The notes: generated by a model not told the origin, from the sequence alone. Counted from the first letter of the stretch, positions 1 through 12,274 are shown. The stretch: 64,000 bases of DNA from Malania oleifera (GCF_029873635.1 NC_080428.1:62491957-62555956); one strand, 5' to 3'. Numbers and translations: made by a program.

Positions 1-93
1 ATCTAGTGGGGAGATAAAAACTTAGGTCTTATAGCCTACTCAAGATGCGAAGGCCGAACCACCCCTAGAAATAGACTTATTTCATGGACTCTT

Positions 94-148
94 GTTCATG
101 TACCTTTGAAAAAAAAAAAATCAAAAAATCAAAAAATGAGATGTGACC
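94..148 (+). repeat. Left arm of a ~57-bp inverted repeat
   Basis: The reverse complement of this stretch matches 1083-1142 with only small indels in the A/T runs. It starts with GTTCATGTACCTTTG and ends with GAGATGTGACC. The two arms bracket a decayed gag fragment. The right arm lies in LTR-like sequence of a Tat/Athila-type element, so the left arm is probably a second, oppositely oriented piece of the same repeat. Confidence 0.75.
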
Positions 149-274
149 TAGCCATGCAGCCGAGTCATCTCATAAGGGCAGTGTGCGTTGGGTACATACA
201 AAGGAAAGACAAAAGAATGGAAAGAAAAAAAGAAAGGAAAGAAAACCACAAGAAAGCTCCCCAAAAAATAATTT

Positions 275-731
275 TAGCTAGAACTTTTTCTGCCATGTCC
301 TGCCAACTAGTAATACTCCCAGGTTGTAGCGACTGTAGCCAACCTCTTGCTTTGTCCCTCAAAGAGAAAGGGAATAATCTCAGTCTAATGGTGTCTTCAG
401 TAACACCATTGATCTTCACAGTATCACAAATCTCCAAAAACATCGCCAGATGGATATTGGGATCATCAAGTGGCAATCCACTGAATTGGGCCTGCTGCAC
501 CATGCTGATTAATGCGGGTTTGAGCTCAAAATTGTTGGCATTAATGGGCTGGCGTCTAATACCCGAATAATTGTCATTCACAAATGGTCGCACATAATCC
601 TTCAAGGCGCGTGGCTGCACGTTATCTTGTCCGTTCTCCATGGCTAATACCCTCTTTTTCCTTAGTGCTCTGAGCGTTCTTTCAATCTCCGGATCAAAAG
701 GAATAATGTCATGTGTTCTAGCACTGCGCAT
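275..731 (-). pseudogene. Ty3/gypsy (Athila/Tat-type) Gag fragment
   Basis: The product resembles the N-terminal part of a plant Ty3/gypsy Gag, the structural protein that coats element RNA. From the ATG at 731 the frame reads through a leader (residues MRSARTHDII), an asparagine-rich stretch, and then the diagnostic block PNIHLAMFLEICDTVK followed by RLRLFPFSLRDKARGWLQSL and SITSWQDMAEKVLAK. These are hallmarks of the retrotransposon Gag domain. Homology stops near 275, where the frame runs into unrelated sequence (165-274), so the domain is truncated and no zinc knuckle or pol follows. The same open frame extends upstream to 929, but that part translates the untranslated leader and is not coding. 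It lies just downstream, on the minus strand, of a primer-site-like sequence. It is non-functional. Family identity is an inference from motif recognition. Confidence 0.8.
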
Positions 732-880
732 CCAACATAAAAAAAACACACCAGAAATACAAAAAATAATAATAATAAAATAAAATAAAGAAAATAAATA
801 AATAAAAATATAAAAATAAAATTCTAAATTAAAACCAAGATTATTTTGTATCGATATTGGCAAAAATAAGAAAAACTCAA

Positions 881-898
881 TCCCCGACAACGGCGTCA
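881..898 (-). other. Primer-binding-site-like sequence
   Basis: On the minus strand this reads TGACGCCGTTGTCGGGGA. It is very close to the TGGCGCCGTTGCCGGGGA-type primer site seen just after the 5' LTR of Athila/Tat-type gypsy elements. It lies between the LTR-like sequence (905-1681) and the Gag fragment, as expected for a minus-strand element. Two or three substitutions suggest decay. Confidence 0.6.
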
Positions 899-904
899 AA
901 AACT

Positions 905-1681
905 TGACTGGTGCAAACTGCAAGTGCACAGTATCGTAGTTTTATAATATAATGATATGTAGAGTATCGTCCTCAGGGATTGATGTCTTAATTTTACCAA
1001 GTACCGAAATTTTACTAACCTTGATTTTATTTAGAAAAATTAACAATTTTAGACTACAAAATTTAAACAAAGCTATTTGCTGGGTCACATCTCATTTTTT
1101 TGATTTTTTGATTTTCATTTTTTTTTTCAAAGGTACATGAACTGCCCTCCTCTTTCAAGCCCACTTTCGACCCTCTTACAACTCTTAAATCTCACATCTT
1201 AAAACATAAAAGATGTATAGATCTTTTTCAGCTTTTCCCAGAATTTTGAATCATCTCGATCGGAGCTCGTATGAGAAAGTTATGCCAAGATTACGAAGAA
1301 TTGTCGAAAAAATCCATAAAACGGCGTATGCTAACTTCACGTCTAATTTTGGCCTTGATGCTGCCAGTATTTTGCAAAACACAAAACACAAAAATTGTAG
1401 ATTGTTTTCTTATCTTTCTACGGCATCTTGAATCATCTAAATTAGAGGTTGGATGAGAGAGTTACGTACAGATTACAAAGTACCGTCGGTTATTTTTTTT
1501 AGCTTCCAACAGTTGCTCTACAATAAAAAAAAACCAAAATTTCATACATTACTCAATAAACCCAAATTTTATAAATAGAACACAATGTTAGAATATTGAG
1601 AGTAGTTAGGCATTTAAATACAAAATGTCATTTGCAATGCATGAATTAAAGCACATAATTACGCATTTTAAGCGCGTAATC
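905..1681 (-). mobile_element. 5' LTR remnant of the Tat/Athila-like gypsy element
   Basis: This stretch abuts the primer-like site and has the layout of an LTR on the minus strand. Its minus-strand end carries the block GAGGACGATACTCTACATAT and then TGCACTTGCAG, typical next to such primer sites. A stretch near 1240-1290 (GATCGGAGCTCGTATGAGA) and the flank around 1650-1690 have counterparts in the plus-oriented LTR-like sequence at 27458-29270, so both belong to one family. The outer boundary is uncertain because the copia remnant joins it near 1682. Confidence 0.55.
1083..1142 (-). repeat. Right arm of the ~57-bp inverted repeat
   Basis: It begins GGTCACATCTCAT and ends CAAAGGTACATGAAC, the reverse complement of 94-148. 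It lies within the LTR-like sequence. Confidence 0.75.
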
Positions 1682-1882
1682 AGTCTCTAACTCCACCTGA
1701 ATCGCACGCTCATTGCTACTACGACTTTCCGGCATCTGTTTCTCTATTTCATCGTGAGTACGTCATAACATGGCTTTCTCATCAAAACCATATCCCTGTT
1801 GATCACCACCTTGTTTTCCATTGGATTCCATAACTTGAACCCTTTCACACATTTCTGATAAGTTAGAAAGATGCACCGTCTA
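1682..1882 (-). pseudogene. Ty1/copia integrase C-terminal segment, detached by a 23-kb insertion
   Basis: On the minus strand this continues the integrase frame that stops at 25054. It reads RRCIFL, then CVKGFKLWNPMENKVV, then VVFDEKAML-type sequence (here MVFDEKAML), the block that normally follows the KLDPKSRKC motif of plant copia integrases. The join is clean: the residues AKSR before the insertion and RCIFL after it are consecutive codons once the LTR at 1883-25053 and one copy of GTCTA are removed. One in-frame TGA (1763-1765) lies after FDEKAML. Homology ends at about VELET, where the Tat-like LTR begins, so RT and RNase H are missing. It is part of the same dead element as 25054-27058. 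Confidence 0.85.
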
Positions 1883-2070
1883 TGTAGTGATTCCAAATAA
1901 TAATAATAATAATAATTATTATTATTATTATTATTATATAATATAATATAATAATATATAAATATAATATAATATAATATTATAAGATTATAATATTTTA
2001 TATATATATATATATATTACATCTTACCTGAAGGAAAGTAATTCCTTTAGGAAGAAGGAGGTCCAAAGAG

Positions 2071-2072
<2 letters not shown>

Positions 2073-2139
<67 letters not shown>
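2073..2139. repeat. (CT)n microsatellite
   Basis: An almost pure CT dinucleotide run inside the solo LTR. A shorter CT run follows at 2320-2352. Similar pyrimidine tracts sit at the equivalent place in related LTRs (for example 6406-6419). Confidence 0.95.
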
Positions 2140-2141
<2 letters not shown>

Positions 2142-2944
2142 TTCATCATCCTTCTCTCTCTCCACGCCTTCTCTCTCTCTTTGTCTCCACGTTTTCTCGG
2201 TGAATTCTCGGCCTATTGAAGAACTGAAAATACTACTAGGTTCCATTCTCGGCCACCAACATTTTAACCGGAATGGATTCGTGATTAGGTCATCTAGGCA
2301 CCAATCCTGGATAAGGTAAACTCACTCTCTCTCTCTCTCTCTCTCTCTCTCCTCAATTTCTCTCAAATCTTCATCCAAATCGATGATTGGACACCACCAC
2401 AAGGTCTCAACTTCGATTCTAAGCAAGTTAATCGGAGCAGATTTTTTGTTTGGGGATCTTAGGCATCACTCCAAGATTAAGGTGAGGAGTAAAAATTATG
2501 TATGTTTTTTAAAAAAATTAACCCATTAAATTGTAGAATTTAATCATTAAATTGTAGTTTTTGATTATACTAGATTCTTTGGGACATATTCCTAGGATTA
2601 AATTAAACTGCAGTATTAGATTATATTATATTTTTGGAAATATTTTTAGGATTAAATTAAATTGTAAGATTGGATTATATTAGATCTTTGGAAATATTCT
2701 TGGGAATTAGATTAAATTGTGGGGATTTGATCAAATCGGGGATTTAAATATGTTAGGAATTAAATTTAAATATGGAAATGGTTCATACCCACGTTTTCTT
2801 TAAAATTTATTCAATTAATGAGAGTGTGTGAGCCTACGAATATTAAGATAATTGTAATTCTGGGGTTGAGCTAATTAAACTAGGAAAATATGATTTTAGG
2901 GTTTTGAGCTCCGAACGACGTGGGCGTTGGTTTTGAGATCTTAG

Positions 2945-4282
2945 TGCTGACTCAACGAGTCCAATCCAGTTTTGATAATGACAAATGACTTGGTATTTGA
3001 TATGTGCATTGAGATAGTGAATATGAACTATATTAAGCATGCACGGAAGAATAACAAGTCATGAAAGTCATGAAGAGTAAAGTATACACAACTTGGCAAA
3101 TCCATGGAACTTAAAGAGTACAAGAATGAATATGCAAGCACCAAGTTGAAGAGCGTCATGGGAATGAGTACTTAGAACTCATGTATTTACATTTTCATAT
3201 GATTTAATTTGAGGCTCAAATCATACCCTAGAATGACCTTAGGACTCATGCATCTCATAAACATCATTAGGGGACTTTCATGGACTTAGAAATATTTTTA
3301 AAACCCCAGAAAATATTTTTATAAAAGGACCAAGAAAGAGAGGAAAATAGTTTTTCAAAATATAAAGGAAAAATTCAGGAAATAGGAACTTCAGAAGACT
3401 GAAGTCAACGGTCAGTCATCTGAAGTTGTCACTTTAGAATATCGAAGTTAACCTCAGTCGTATGAAGAATTTCTTCAGAAGACCGAAGATTAAGTTCAGT
3501 CGCCAGAAGAATTTATGGTGAAACACAGAACCTCATAGAAGCACCTCAGAAGACTGAACTCAGACTTCAGTCGTCTGAACCCAACACTTTAGTCGTCTGG
3601 GTCTTTAACCTCAATCGTTTGACCCTGTGTCCAAGTTGATTTTTCGAAGCTCTAAGGAACTTCAGTCGTCTGGGTGTTTATCCTCAGTCATCTAAACTTG
3701 CGGGAAAACTTACAAATTTATTTTTTTAATGAAAGAACTAGCTAGATATTTTTTGATCTAACGATTGAGATTGATTCTAAAGGTAAGACACCTATATATT
3801 GAACATCTAAACCCTAGTACGTTAGCTAAGATCAAAGAGAAGAGAAGAGAACATTGCTTTTGAAAGAAATTGAGAAACTTGAGCATATAGCTATACGATT
3901 GCCTGCACTTTAGTTGCATATAGCTATACGATTGCCTACACTCTACTTCATACTCATCAAGTTTGGGCAAATCAACTCAGAAAATGAAAAGGGATTCATT
4001 TACACATCTTGATTTCAACGTGGTATTGAGGTTTGGTTAATCCATTTAGTGTTTTCACAAGTATCTCATATCATCATCTGTTATTGAATATCATTAGAGA
4101 AGATTGATATTAAGTTTTTATATACATATAGAGAGTGTTTTTGACAAGGTCATTACTTGAGATTTTTTTTTTTTTTTTTTTTTGCCATTGATTAAAGAGT
4201 TATCATTCAAGTGTGTTCTTAGTTAAAGACTTGATATTTTGGATACTTCAAAACTATTTGATTAGATATCCTTAGAAGTTCA

Positions 4283-4328
<46 letters not shown>

Positions 4329-5135
4329 AATGATATTTTTTGAAATCTTATATTAAGTTTTGATCTTTGGTAATCACATCATATATATATATACTAAGTT
4401 GCATATTACAAAGATCATATTGTGGTTGAAAACTTGAGAGAAATATTGTTGTGATAGGGTGTGTTTCAAATATTTGCAATCTTCAAAGTTATTTTTATAT
4501 TCAAAGATTTAACCTAAGTTCTCCAAAGCATTGATTCATATAAATATTTTTGGGAGATTTGATAAAAAGGGATTTGTGTATTGAAGCATATTCATTCATA
4601 AACGATTGTATTGTTACATACATTTTGAGCTTCAAGTTTCATCATATGATTATGTATTAAGAATTTGAATTGTACTCACTAGCCTTGTTGGAAGCAACTT
4701 TGAGTGATTTACAGATTTCATTGTATTCGCGGTTTGGGTTATGAACCGGGTTTGAGCAGAGAGTTGTATCTCTTGTAAGCAGCGGATTAGGAGGAAGTTG
4801 TACCTCGTGTAAGCAGCAGATTGTAAGGGAAGTTTCGTCCCAATTTAAGGAGCATGGATTATAGTGGAATCCTTGAGTGGGTTGCTCAAGGCAAAGATGT
4901 AGACCGGGTTGGGTGAACCTCATAAAAACTGTGTTTGCATTCTCTCTTACCTTATCTTTTTATTTTCTGCATCGCATATCAATATCTTGCTTGCTTATGT
5001 ATGTTGAATAATCTCACACGAACTTAATAAGTAATTGGTTAAATTTAGACATAGGGACTAAGTGGTGAATAAGTTTAAAAGAATTTTTTAAAATACCCAA
5101 TTCACCCCCCTATTGGGATTACACCTAAATCAACA
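2945..5135 (+). mobile_element. Solo LTR, copia-type, TSD CTTAG
   Basis: It starts TGCTGACTCAACGAGTC and ends TAAATCAACA, with perfect 5-bp duplications CTTAG at 2940-2944 and 5136-5140. Length is 2191 bp. Its first and last 60-100 bp match the pattern of the LTRs of the gag-only copia element at 7512 (TGTTGACTCTATGAGTC at the start, a CACCCCCCT block before the end), so it is a related family. No internal region remains. It contains a degenerate palindrome array (3385-3700), a TATA-like CTATATATTG near 3791 and an (AT)n tract near 4290-4322. Confidence 0.92.
3385..3700 (+). promoter_or_regulatory. Degenerate palindrome array (TTCAGTCGTCTGAA-like) upstream of a TATA-like box
   Basis: About ten variants of the palindrome TTCAGWCGWCTGAA (for example TTCAGAAGACTGAA and TTCAGTCGTCTGAA) are scattered over roughly 315 bp. 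The array ends about 90 bp before TATATATTG. Similar motifs occur at 29300-29510. That this is a promoter or enhancer array is an inference from position and repetition. Confidence 0.55.
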
Positions 5136-6187
5136 CTTAGCAAGGACCCTCTCAATAAGCAGGTAAGGGGAATAAATTATAACAGATATTTTTGAGAAAT
5201 TAACTGGTTAAGTTAAAGTATGTAAAAATGATAATACTGCATATGATTCTGGAAAACTATGATATGGGTATTTCCATGTGATTACTATATTATGATTATC
5301 AGACAAAAATTGTGTGGAATGAGGAATATAAAATAACAGTTTTGTATTGGGAATGTGATTTGTACTGAAATATCTTATTTGCATTGAGATATGATAATAT
5401 GAGATGTACTAATGTGTTTTATACATATATGAAGATATGAGAAATCCAGTTATGTTTTATATAAATATGATGATATAAGATTTATACACAGATATGTTTT
5501 ATTGAGAAATGATGAAATGTGATACACAAATATGCTTTTACCAAAATGATGAAATGTGACATACATGTATGTTTTCTATAGAAATGAAGATATGTGATAT
5601 ATATACAGACATGTTAGATATAGATATGATGAGAACTGTATAGAAATGATGAGAATTATACAGGCATGATGAAATATGAATACGGAAATGTGGAAATGAG
5701 TACCCTGATGGACTAGAGAAGTACAAAGAGGATGGTACCGTTGCTAGCATATGTGTTAGTGCAACCACACATCTTGGATAGAGTGTGGTGTGACAGTCGA
5801 TTGGGCATGTGAAGAGTAGAGTTACCCCCGGGGTCCGGACCAAGATCGGGTAGGCCAGTCGTATTATAGACGTGTTTAGTTTTGATCTAACCTGGTAGGC
5901 CAACCACGGTTAGGTCCCGCCTTCGATCCACACAAACCGGTCAGGTGGGGTGAATACATGATGATATGACATGAATATCCTTAATATGGTTCCTCATTAC
6001 AGACGCAATAATTGAATGTTACAATAAAATGAACAGCCATCAGTTACAGATGCGTTGCGCTATATGTTGTGGATACTCATAGGTTAGAATATGCGTAATA
6101 ACCCAGAAAAAAAAATTAATTAAAATTATTAATCAATTAATTAATTAAACAAATAAAAGGAATAGTGTGGAAAAAAAATTGAAATAA

Positions 6188-6232
<45 letters not shown>

Positions 6233-7301
6233 TAGTATATAATAAAGTTAAAGTAGATGTTATATATAATAATAATATAATAATGTTAGTGGTGGGTTAA
6301 TGGTTGGAACATTTCATGCAATTGAAGATCAAATTCAATTTGATCTTTTTGGACTCTCGACAAGAAGCCTCACGCTTTCTCTCTCCAACTCTCCTCCACA
6401 GCCATCTCTCTCTCTCTCTAAAATTTCTCTCTGAATATTCGGTCAATTGGAAAACGTAAGGTACTGTTGGATTCCTATCTTAGTCACCAACATTTCTATC
6501 GAAGTGAATTTGTTGTGGGAGCAACGTAGGCACCACTCCTGAGATAAAGTAAACCCTCACTTTTTCCTTAATTTATCCTTAGATCTTCAGCTAAATCGAC
6601 AATCGGGCACCACCACGGGGTCCTAGTCTCGATCATCGTCATTTTGACCGGAGTAAATTTTCAAAGTAAGAGTAGTGGGATTTTGGGAATTAAGTAAATT
6701 GGTTATATTTGAAAGTTTAATTGTTTATTTGGAATTTATGGGCCTAGAAAATGTTAGAATAATATTTTATTTAGAGTTGATTTAATGGAACTAGGATTTT
6801 TTTATTCAGGGTTTGGGTGAGTGCTGCTGGTATCTTTTCGAGGTCCTTGTTGGTGTAGTTTAAGAACACGGGTAAGGGGGAATATATATTAAACCAGATT
6901 TTATGAATTAAACAGATAAATAAAATATGTTATGTATATATGTATATGTTTCATATGAGTTTAAAAATGCCAACCGTTTAAATTATAATTTACGAGCCTG
7001 GGGTTATTTTATTAGATATGTATTTGTGAAAATAGACTGATGAAAGTGAAAGATTTTTTAGGATAATTGTGTAGGAAATTAAAGGTATACTTTCAGTATA
7101 TGAACGATAAATGAGGGTTGGCTTATTTTACAGAAAATGTTTGAAATATATTGTTAAATTGTGTGGCATGGGTAAAATGGAAATTTTGTGTTGAATTATG
7201 TTATATGTATGGAATGCAGGTTATACAGGGAATGCAATAAGAATGAAAATGTGTTATGAATTATATTGCATTTGATTGTTAATTCAACCATAGATAAATG
7301 A

Positions 7302-7440
7302 TGGACGGCTGAAAGGAGTTGTAGCAGCAGAATGGCGCAAATCTATGTGGACTAATTGATGAACAGCTGAAAGGAGTTGCAGTAGCAGAATAGCGCACAT
7401 TTATGTAAACTAACTGATGTATAGCTGAAACAAGTTGTAG
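7302..7440 (+). repeat. ~62-bp tandem repeat, about 2.5 copies
   Basis: The unit contains GGCTGAAAGGAGTTG, TAGCAGCAGAATGGCGCA and ATCTATGTGGACTAA, and repeats at about 7302, 7364 and 7420 with several substitutions. It lies in the downstream half of a solo LTR, a position where related LTRs carry other tandem arrays. Confidence 0.75.
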
Positions 7441-7511
7441 TAATGAATGCATAAAATGAAATGGAAAGAATGAAATGAAAGGTGAATGAGATGGAAATGA
7501 AATGTGAAGTA

Positions 7512-9654
7512 TGTTGACTCTATGAGTCTGATCCCATTTTGATTATGATAAAACCAATGTTTCTCACCTGTGCACTAAGCTTCTTGAATAGGTTCATCCT
7601 AAGCATGCATTGTTGGTAGGAACTCAAGCAAGCCATATGGATTATAAAGATCAACCTTTATTTATGGCGTCTGAAGAATCGAATGAATGAAGACCTTTTT
7701 GCTATTGTATTTGCATTCATTTTTAATTGGTCTCTAATAATATTGTCTATAATAATGCATTTGCATGCATGATAGGGTTTAATGCTCAAAATAACCGTAG
7801 ATAGACCATAGGGAACCAAATGTCATTAGGGCACCCTTCGGTTGACCAACGCTAGATTTTTTTGGTGTCCTCAGAGACCTTAGAAGGCCTTTAGGTCCAT
7901 GCACAAACACATTAGATGTCCTCATGATCACTTGCACAATCAGGGGATCAACTTGAAATAAATTGGACAAAATAAGCAAGTTCGGTCGATCGACCCATCC
8001 AAGCTTATTCGACCGAATTGGCTAGTGGTCAATGGTTAGACCACAGTACGGTCGACCAAACCTTACCAAGTTCATACAACTTGGTCGACCCGAACTTTTG
8101 CAGAGGTCAACATTTTGATTCTTCGGTCGACCGACCAAAAAATATATGGGCAACCCCCTGGTCGACCGAACCCCCATCGACCAAACTTTATAGTTCATAA
8201 CAGACATGTCGACCGAACCGTGCGAATTTGGGAAAATCGCCTTTAAGACCCTTAGTCCGGTCGACCGAACTCTCAGATCATTTTTTCACGGTCAACCGAA
8301 CTTTGTCACTTGGTCAACCGAACCTTAAGTTCGGTCGACTGGTGCTCTCGGGTTGGACAATATTTACCAAGGTTAAAAACTTCATTATTTTTACTAACCT
8401 CATTTTAACTTTTCCAACAATGACAAATAGGTCCCATAATGGTCAAAATTAAAAAGGTCCCTATATATATCATTTCATTTGACTTAATTAGCAACAAAAT
8501 TAGCAAAAGTGATTAAGAAATTTCCTCTAAAAATTTTTATACTCTTTTGCTACATTCTTTTGATTCCAAGATCATATCTTTGAAAACTCTCTCTTATACT
8601 TTCTTGCAAATATTCTTTTTGATTGAGTGTTGGTTTTACTTGTTCCCATCTCTTGCAAATCAATTGCAAGGTTGAAAGAAAGTTATTGTGGTTATTGAAT
8701 ACACTTTTACAAATCATTCCTTTGGCAAATACTCTTGCATACACATACACATACACATACGTTTTAAAAAATTCATTTTGAGAGTTCTTGCTTATTTGAT
8801 CTTTCCCATCGTATTTTATTTCATAAATATTTGATTGGGAAGATCTTGACTTTAGCTTACTGGTCTTGGCATTTATATTGCAAGAATTGAAAGCTTGCAT
8901 AGTTCATTTGATAAATATTTTGAAAGCATAAACCCTAAGTATCTACTGTGATTGTATTTGATAAAATATTTGCTTTATACTTGATTAGGGTTTTGAAGTA
9001 TCCTTAACTATTCACTTGTCGAATATACTATCTTGGATTAAGTTTCAAGATCTCACTCGAGTATTAAATCCATATCATCTATGAGTGCATATTTATCTGG
9101 ATTGTATTGTGGTACATATATGCTTGTTTAGAAGAGCTTAAATTGTACACAAAATTTCATATTCATTGATTGTATTCTAGGCGTGACCTAAGGGGGGCGG
9201 TAATCCAACCTAAAAGGATTGTTTGTAAAGGTTAAGGTCAGCCTTGTGCTAATTGACCTGGTTGTATTAGGTGTTGCTCCACCCGTTAAGTGAACCTTAG
9301 TGTAATCCTTGTGCTTATGAGTCAAGGCGGGGACATAGGCAGGATTGGCCGAACCCCGACATCATATTCGGTGTCAAGTTTACTTGTCCTACATTATATA
9401 TATAGCTTTGTTCTTGATGTAAATTTCCTACTAAATATGTTGCATATCTGATTGGCACAAAATTACTTTTTCGTTGAGAAATACTAAAATTGTGGTGCAT
9501 GTTCTAAAAATTGTTTAATATATCATATGTGCAATTTCATATACATTTAGACTGCCCCTAAGTTGCGTAATACTGCTAATCTGGTTTAACCTAGGAGCAA
9601 TAAATTTTAAAATACCCAATTTACCCCCCTCTTGGGTCTGCACCAAAGCTAACA
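7512..9654 (+). repeat. 5' LTR of the gag-only copia element
   Basis: It runs from TGTTGACTCTATGAG to AAAGCTAACA, 2143 bp, and is followed by AT and the primer site. It contains a palindrome array (7985-8340), a TATA-like CTATATATAT near 8462 and a conserved CACCCCCCT-like block before its end. It aligns end to end with 12291-21028 once the two nested insertions are removed. Confidence 0.93.
7985..8340 (+). promoter_or_regulatory. Array of GGTCGACC palindromes upstream of a TATA-like box
   Basis: About eleven copies of TTCGGTCGACCGAAC or variants (GTCGAT, GTCAAC) occur, with cores at for example 8051, 8084, 8126, 8161, 8208, 8260, 8291, 8313 and 8334. The array ends about 120 bp upstream of TATATATATC. 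The homologous array in the 3' LTR is at 12765-13150. Function as a transcription-factor array is inferred. Confidence 0.55.
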
Positions 9655-9656
9655 AT

Positions 9657-9668
9657 TGGTATCAGAGC
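9657..9668 (+). other. Primer-binding site, initiator Met-tRNA
   Basis: TGGTATCAGAGC starts 2 bp after the 5' LTR end. It is the standard plant initiator-Met primer site used by many copia elements. Confidence 0.95.
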
Positions 9669-9707
9669 CCAGTTACCTAGACTTAAACGTTATTTTATAA
9701 AAAGATC

Positions 9708-11042
9708 ATGATGACTTGTTTTGGTGTATCCCCATCTTATGAGGGAAGGTTATTTATAAACCCTCTAGTGTTCCATGATGAAAATTTTGCGGAAATTTAG
9801 GATGACTATTTTTATCAAAGCTTTAAATTGGAGATTTTGGAAATTCATTGCTTATGAGAATGTTGTGCCTATGAAAATCATTAATTGTGTTGACATTCCA
9901 AAATTAGAAAATGAGATGAATGATGATGACATGTATTTACTGCAAATGAATTTTGATGCCATGAACACTTTGCTGCATGCCCTTGGTTTTAACATTCTTT
10001 GTGAAGTTATGACATGTCGTAGTGCTAAAGAAATATGGGAGGAACTTGAAAAGACATATGGAGCATCTAAGCATGAAAAATCTATTGCTCCATGTGACTC
10101 CAGTTCAAAAGGCCATGAAGGAGAAAAGCAGTGCTTTATTGCTTTAGCAGATGAAGAGGTAAATTCCTCTCCCTCTACTTCTTTAAGTGATTCACGCAAT
10201 AATTCATGTGACAAATCTTTTGATGCCTCTAATTCTGAATCATGTGAGAGTTAAGATAGTGAAAGTATGCCAACTTATGAGGAACTCAAATTAGAATATA
10301 CTAAAACTCATAAGTATCTTTTTAAAACTCTTAAACGCTATATTGTGTTGAAAAACAAGAACGATGCTTCATTGAAAGAATTTGAATCATAAATTCTTGT
10401 TAATAAAGAAAAGGATTTGAAAATCATGAATTTAGAAAATAAGAATGTTATGCTGCAAAAAGAGCTTAAAGACGTAAGATCCCAACTTACAATTGAAAAT
10501 GAAAAGGATCTTCATATCCTTGATCTTCAAAATAAAGCAAACAATATAACTAAAGAATTTATTAAACTTCAGAATGTTTGCAAAAGTTTAGAGAACTTAA
10601 AAATTCAAAATCTAGAAAAAAAAAATTGAAGACCAGTCTAAGATCATCCATACATTCACTAAAGGTAAAGAAAACTTTGACAAGCTCTTAAGTTCACAAA
10701 AGATGACCTCAGATAAAGAAGGTATAGGTTTTAATGGGATTGAAAATAGGAAAAGGAAGAACCTATACATGGGGTACTTTGTAAGAGAATCTAAATATTA
10801 TGTAGTACCTCCTCCAGTCCATACACTCACACCATATGCATCTTATGTAAAAAAGAAGGGGCCACATAAAATTTGATTGCCCATTTAAAAGGAAAGGTGT
10901 AAAACCCAAACGAGTCTGGAGAGTCAAAGTACCACCTAGTTCTAACCCATCAAGAATCAAAGACAGAAAAATGGTATGGGTTGTTAAGAAAGCAAACCCC
11001 TTAAAGTTCAAGGAAGAATTTACTCAAACAGGAATTACATGA
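9708..11042 (+). pseudogene. Ty1/copia Gag, decayed
   Basis: The product would be the element's capsid/nucleocapsid protein. A start at 9708 or 9711 gives a short opening segment ending near FHDENFAE. A frameshift near 9783 leads into RMTIFIKALNWRFWKFI, then AMNTLLHALGFN and SAKEIWEELEKTYG, the copia Gag (UBN2-type) signature. After an acidic/serine-rich stretch (to 10254) there is a TAA/TAG-interrupted coiled-coil-like part (10258-10629) rich in Lys, Asn and Leu. A CCHC knuckle of the form CILC-GHIKFDC lies at 10834-10880 but needs a 1-bp frame correction. A basic tail with KPKRVWRVKVPP follows and ends at TGA 11040. Nothing resembling protease follows. Multiple stops and frameshifts make it non-functional. 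Family assignment is confident. Confidence 0.82.
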
Positions 11043-12274
11043 TCACACAATTCTTCCTTAACATTTAGGATTAGTAATAGGGGGTAGTGATGACTATAAG
11101 CTGGGGAAGTGGTTTGGGTTTCAAATGTCAAATCTTAGTATATGCACTAACTATTGTTATTTTACTAATAACCAAAGGGAAGCAAGCCATTACAAAAATT
11201 TAAGTGTCTTATCCAATATGAATCTAATTCATATATATCATATTGATGGGGTAAAACATAAAAGTATATCGGCTATAGCATGTTGGAGTAAAATCCACTT
11301 CCAAATGGACATGGCATCTCTACTAGGTAAATAATTCTTAATGTGAATATGAATATCTTAAGTTAAGCAACTGTTGTCCATTACACAGGATAAGATTCAG
11401 GGGTCCATCATATTCTACATATCTTTAACCCTAATCTCAGTGATCAAAATTTTAGTCATCACTCTAGGCTTATGCACCGTTGATCACATCTCCTTATTCT
11501 TTTGGTGTTTATTAAAAGACATATTTTTCTTAATCAAAATTAGAGGCATTCACAAGGGGATTCGAGTATCACTGTTAAATCAAAGTATTCCATTTTTGAG
11601 TTTTAAATATAAATTCTCTAATCTTGGTTAACCTATTTCCTCCATAGGAACTCTTTACCAAACTACGATCATATTCGATAAAGACTATACCTATCCATCG
11701 GTTTGTATCCTTGCTACAAATCATGATCATATCTATAGGATAATTTCCACTCTCCAAAGAGCGTTGTTCAAAAATTATTCATATTCTCTTATATGCTCTC
11801 TGTCCAAGTCTGGACATGATTACTTCCACGAAAATACTTTAATTCATGTTCACTTATAAAGAATACTCTTCTGTCCTTAATAGAAATTTAATCCTTAAGA
11901 GTATTTATTCAAATTCTCTTATAAGCTTTCAACTTCTAAATCAAATCATTTAGAGTTTTATATACCTTGATTGTGTTTAATGGCTAAATTGGTTGCCTAG
12001 GTCCTAATCTTGAAAAATGCATATATCTCAAAGTGACCTATGTACATGCAGTTTAAATCGAAAGTCATTCCAATTTGGAGCCTCTTACATATTGAAATTC
12101 ATAAGAAAAGAGGCATTGTAGGCTTATGACTTTAAAAGAAATATTCGTTGTGACCTTTTGGTCCTCTAAGCCTAATCATTCGTTAAACGCCTGCACGTAA
12201 AATTCAAATTCTATGCATATACTTAGGGGGGGCCTATTTGGCTTTACCCACTTTTGCAAGTTGTTTTGTCATCA
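11043..12274 (+). other. Non-coding interior of the gag-only element
   Basis: About 1.2 kb between the end of Gag and the polypurine tract. Both strands are full of stops. I see no integrase, RT or RNase H motif. It may be a remnant of deleted pol or element-specific filler. Confidence 0.6.

Noticed and set aside
1998..2246. Arg-Glu repeat protein
   Set aside because: It is the translated (CT)n microsatellite.
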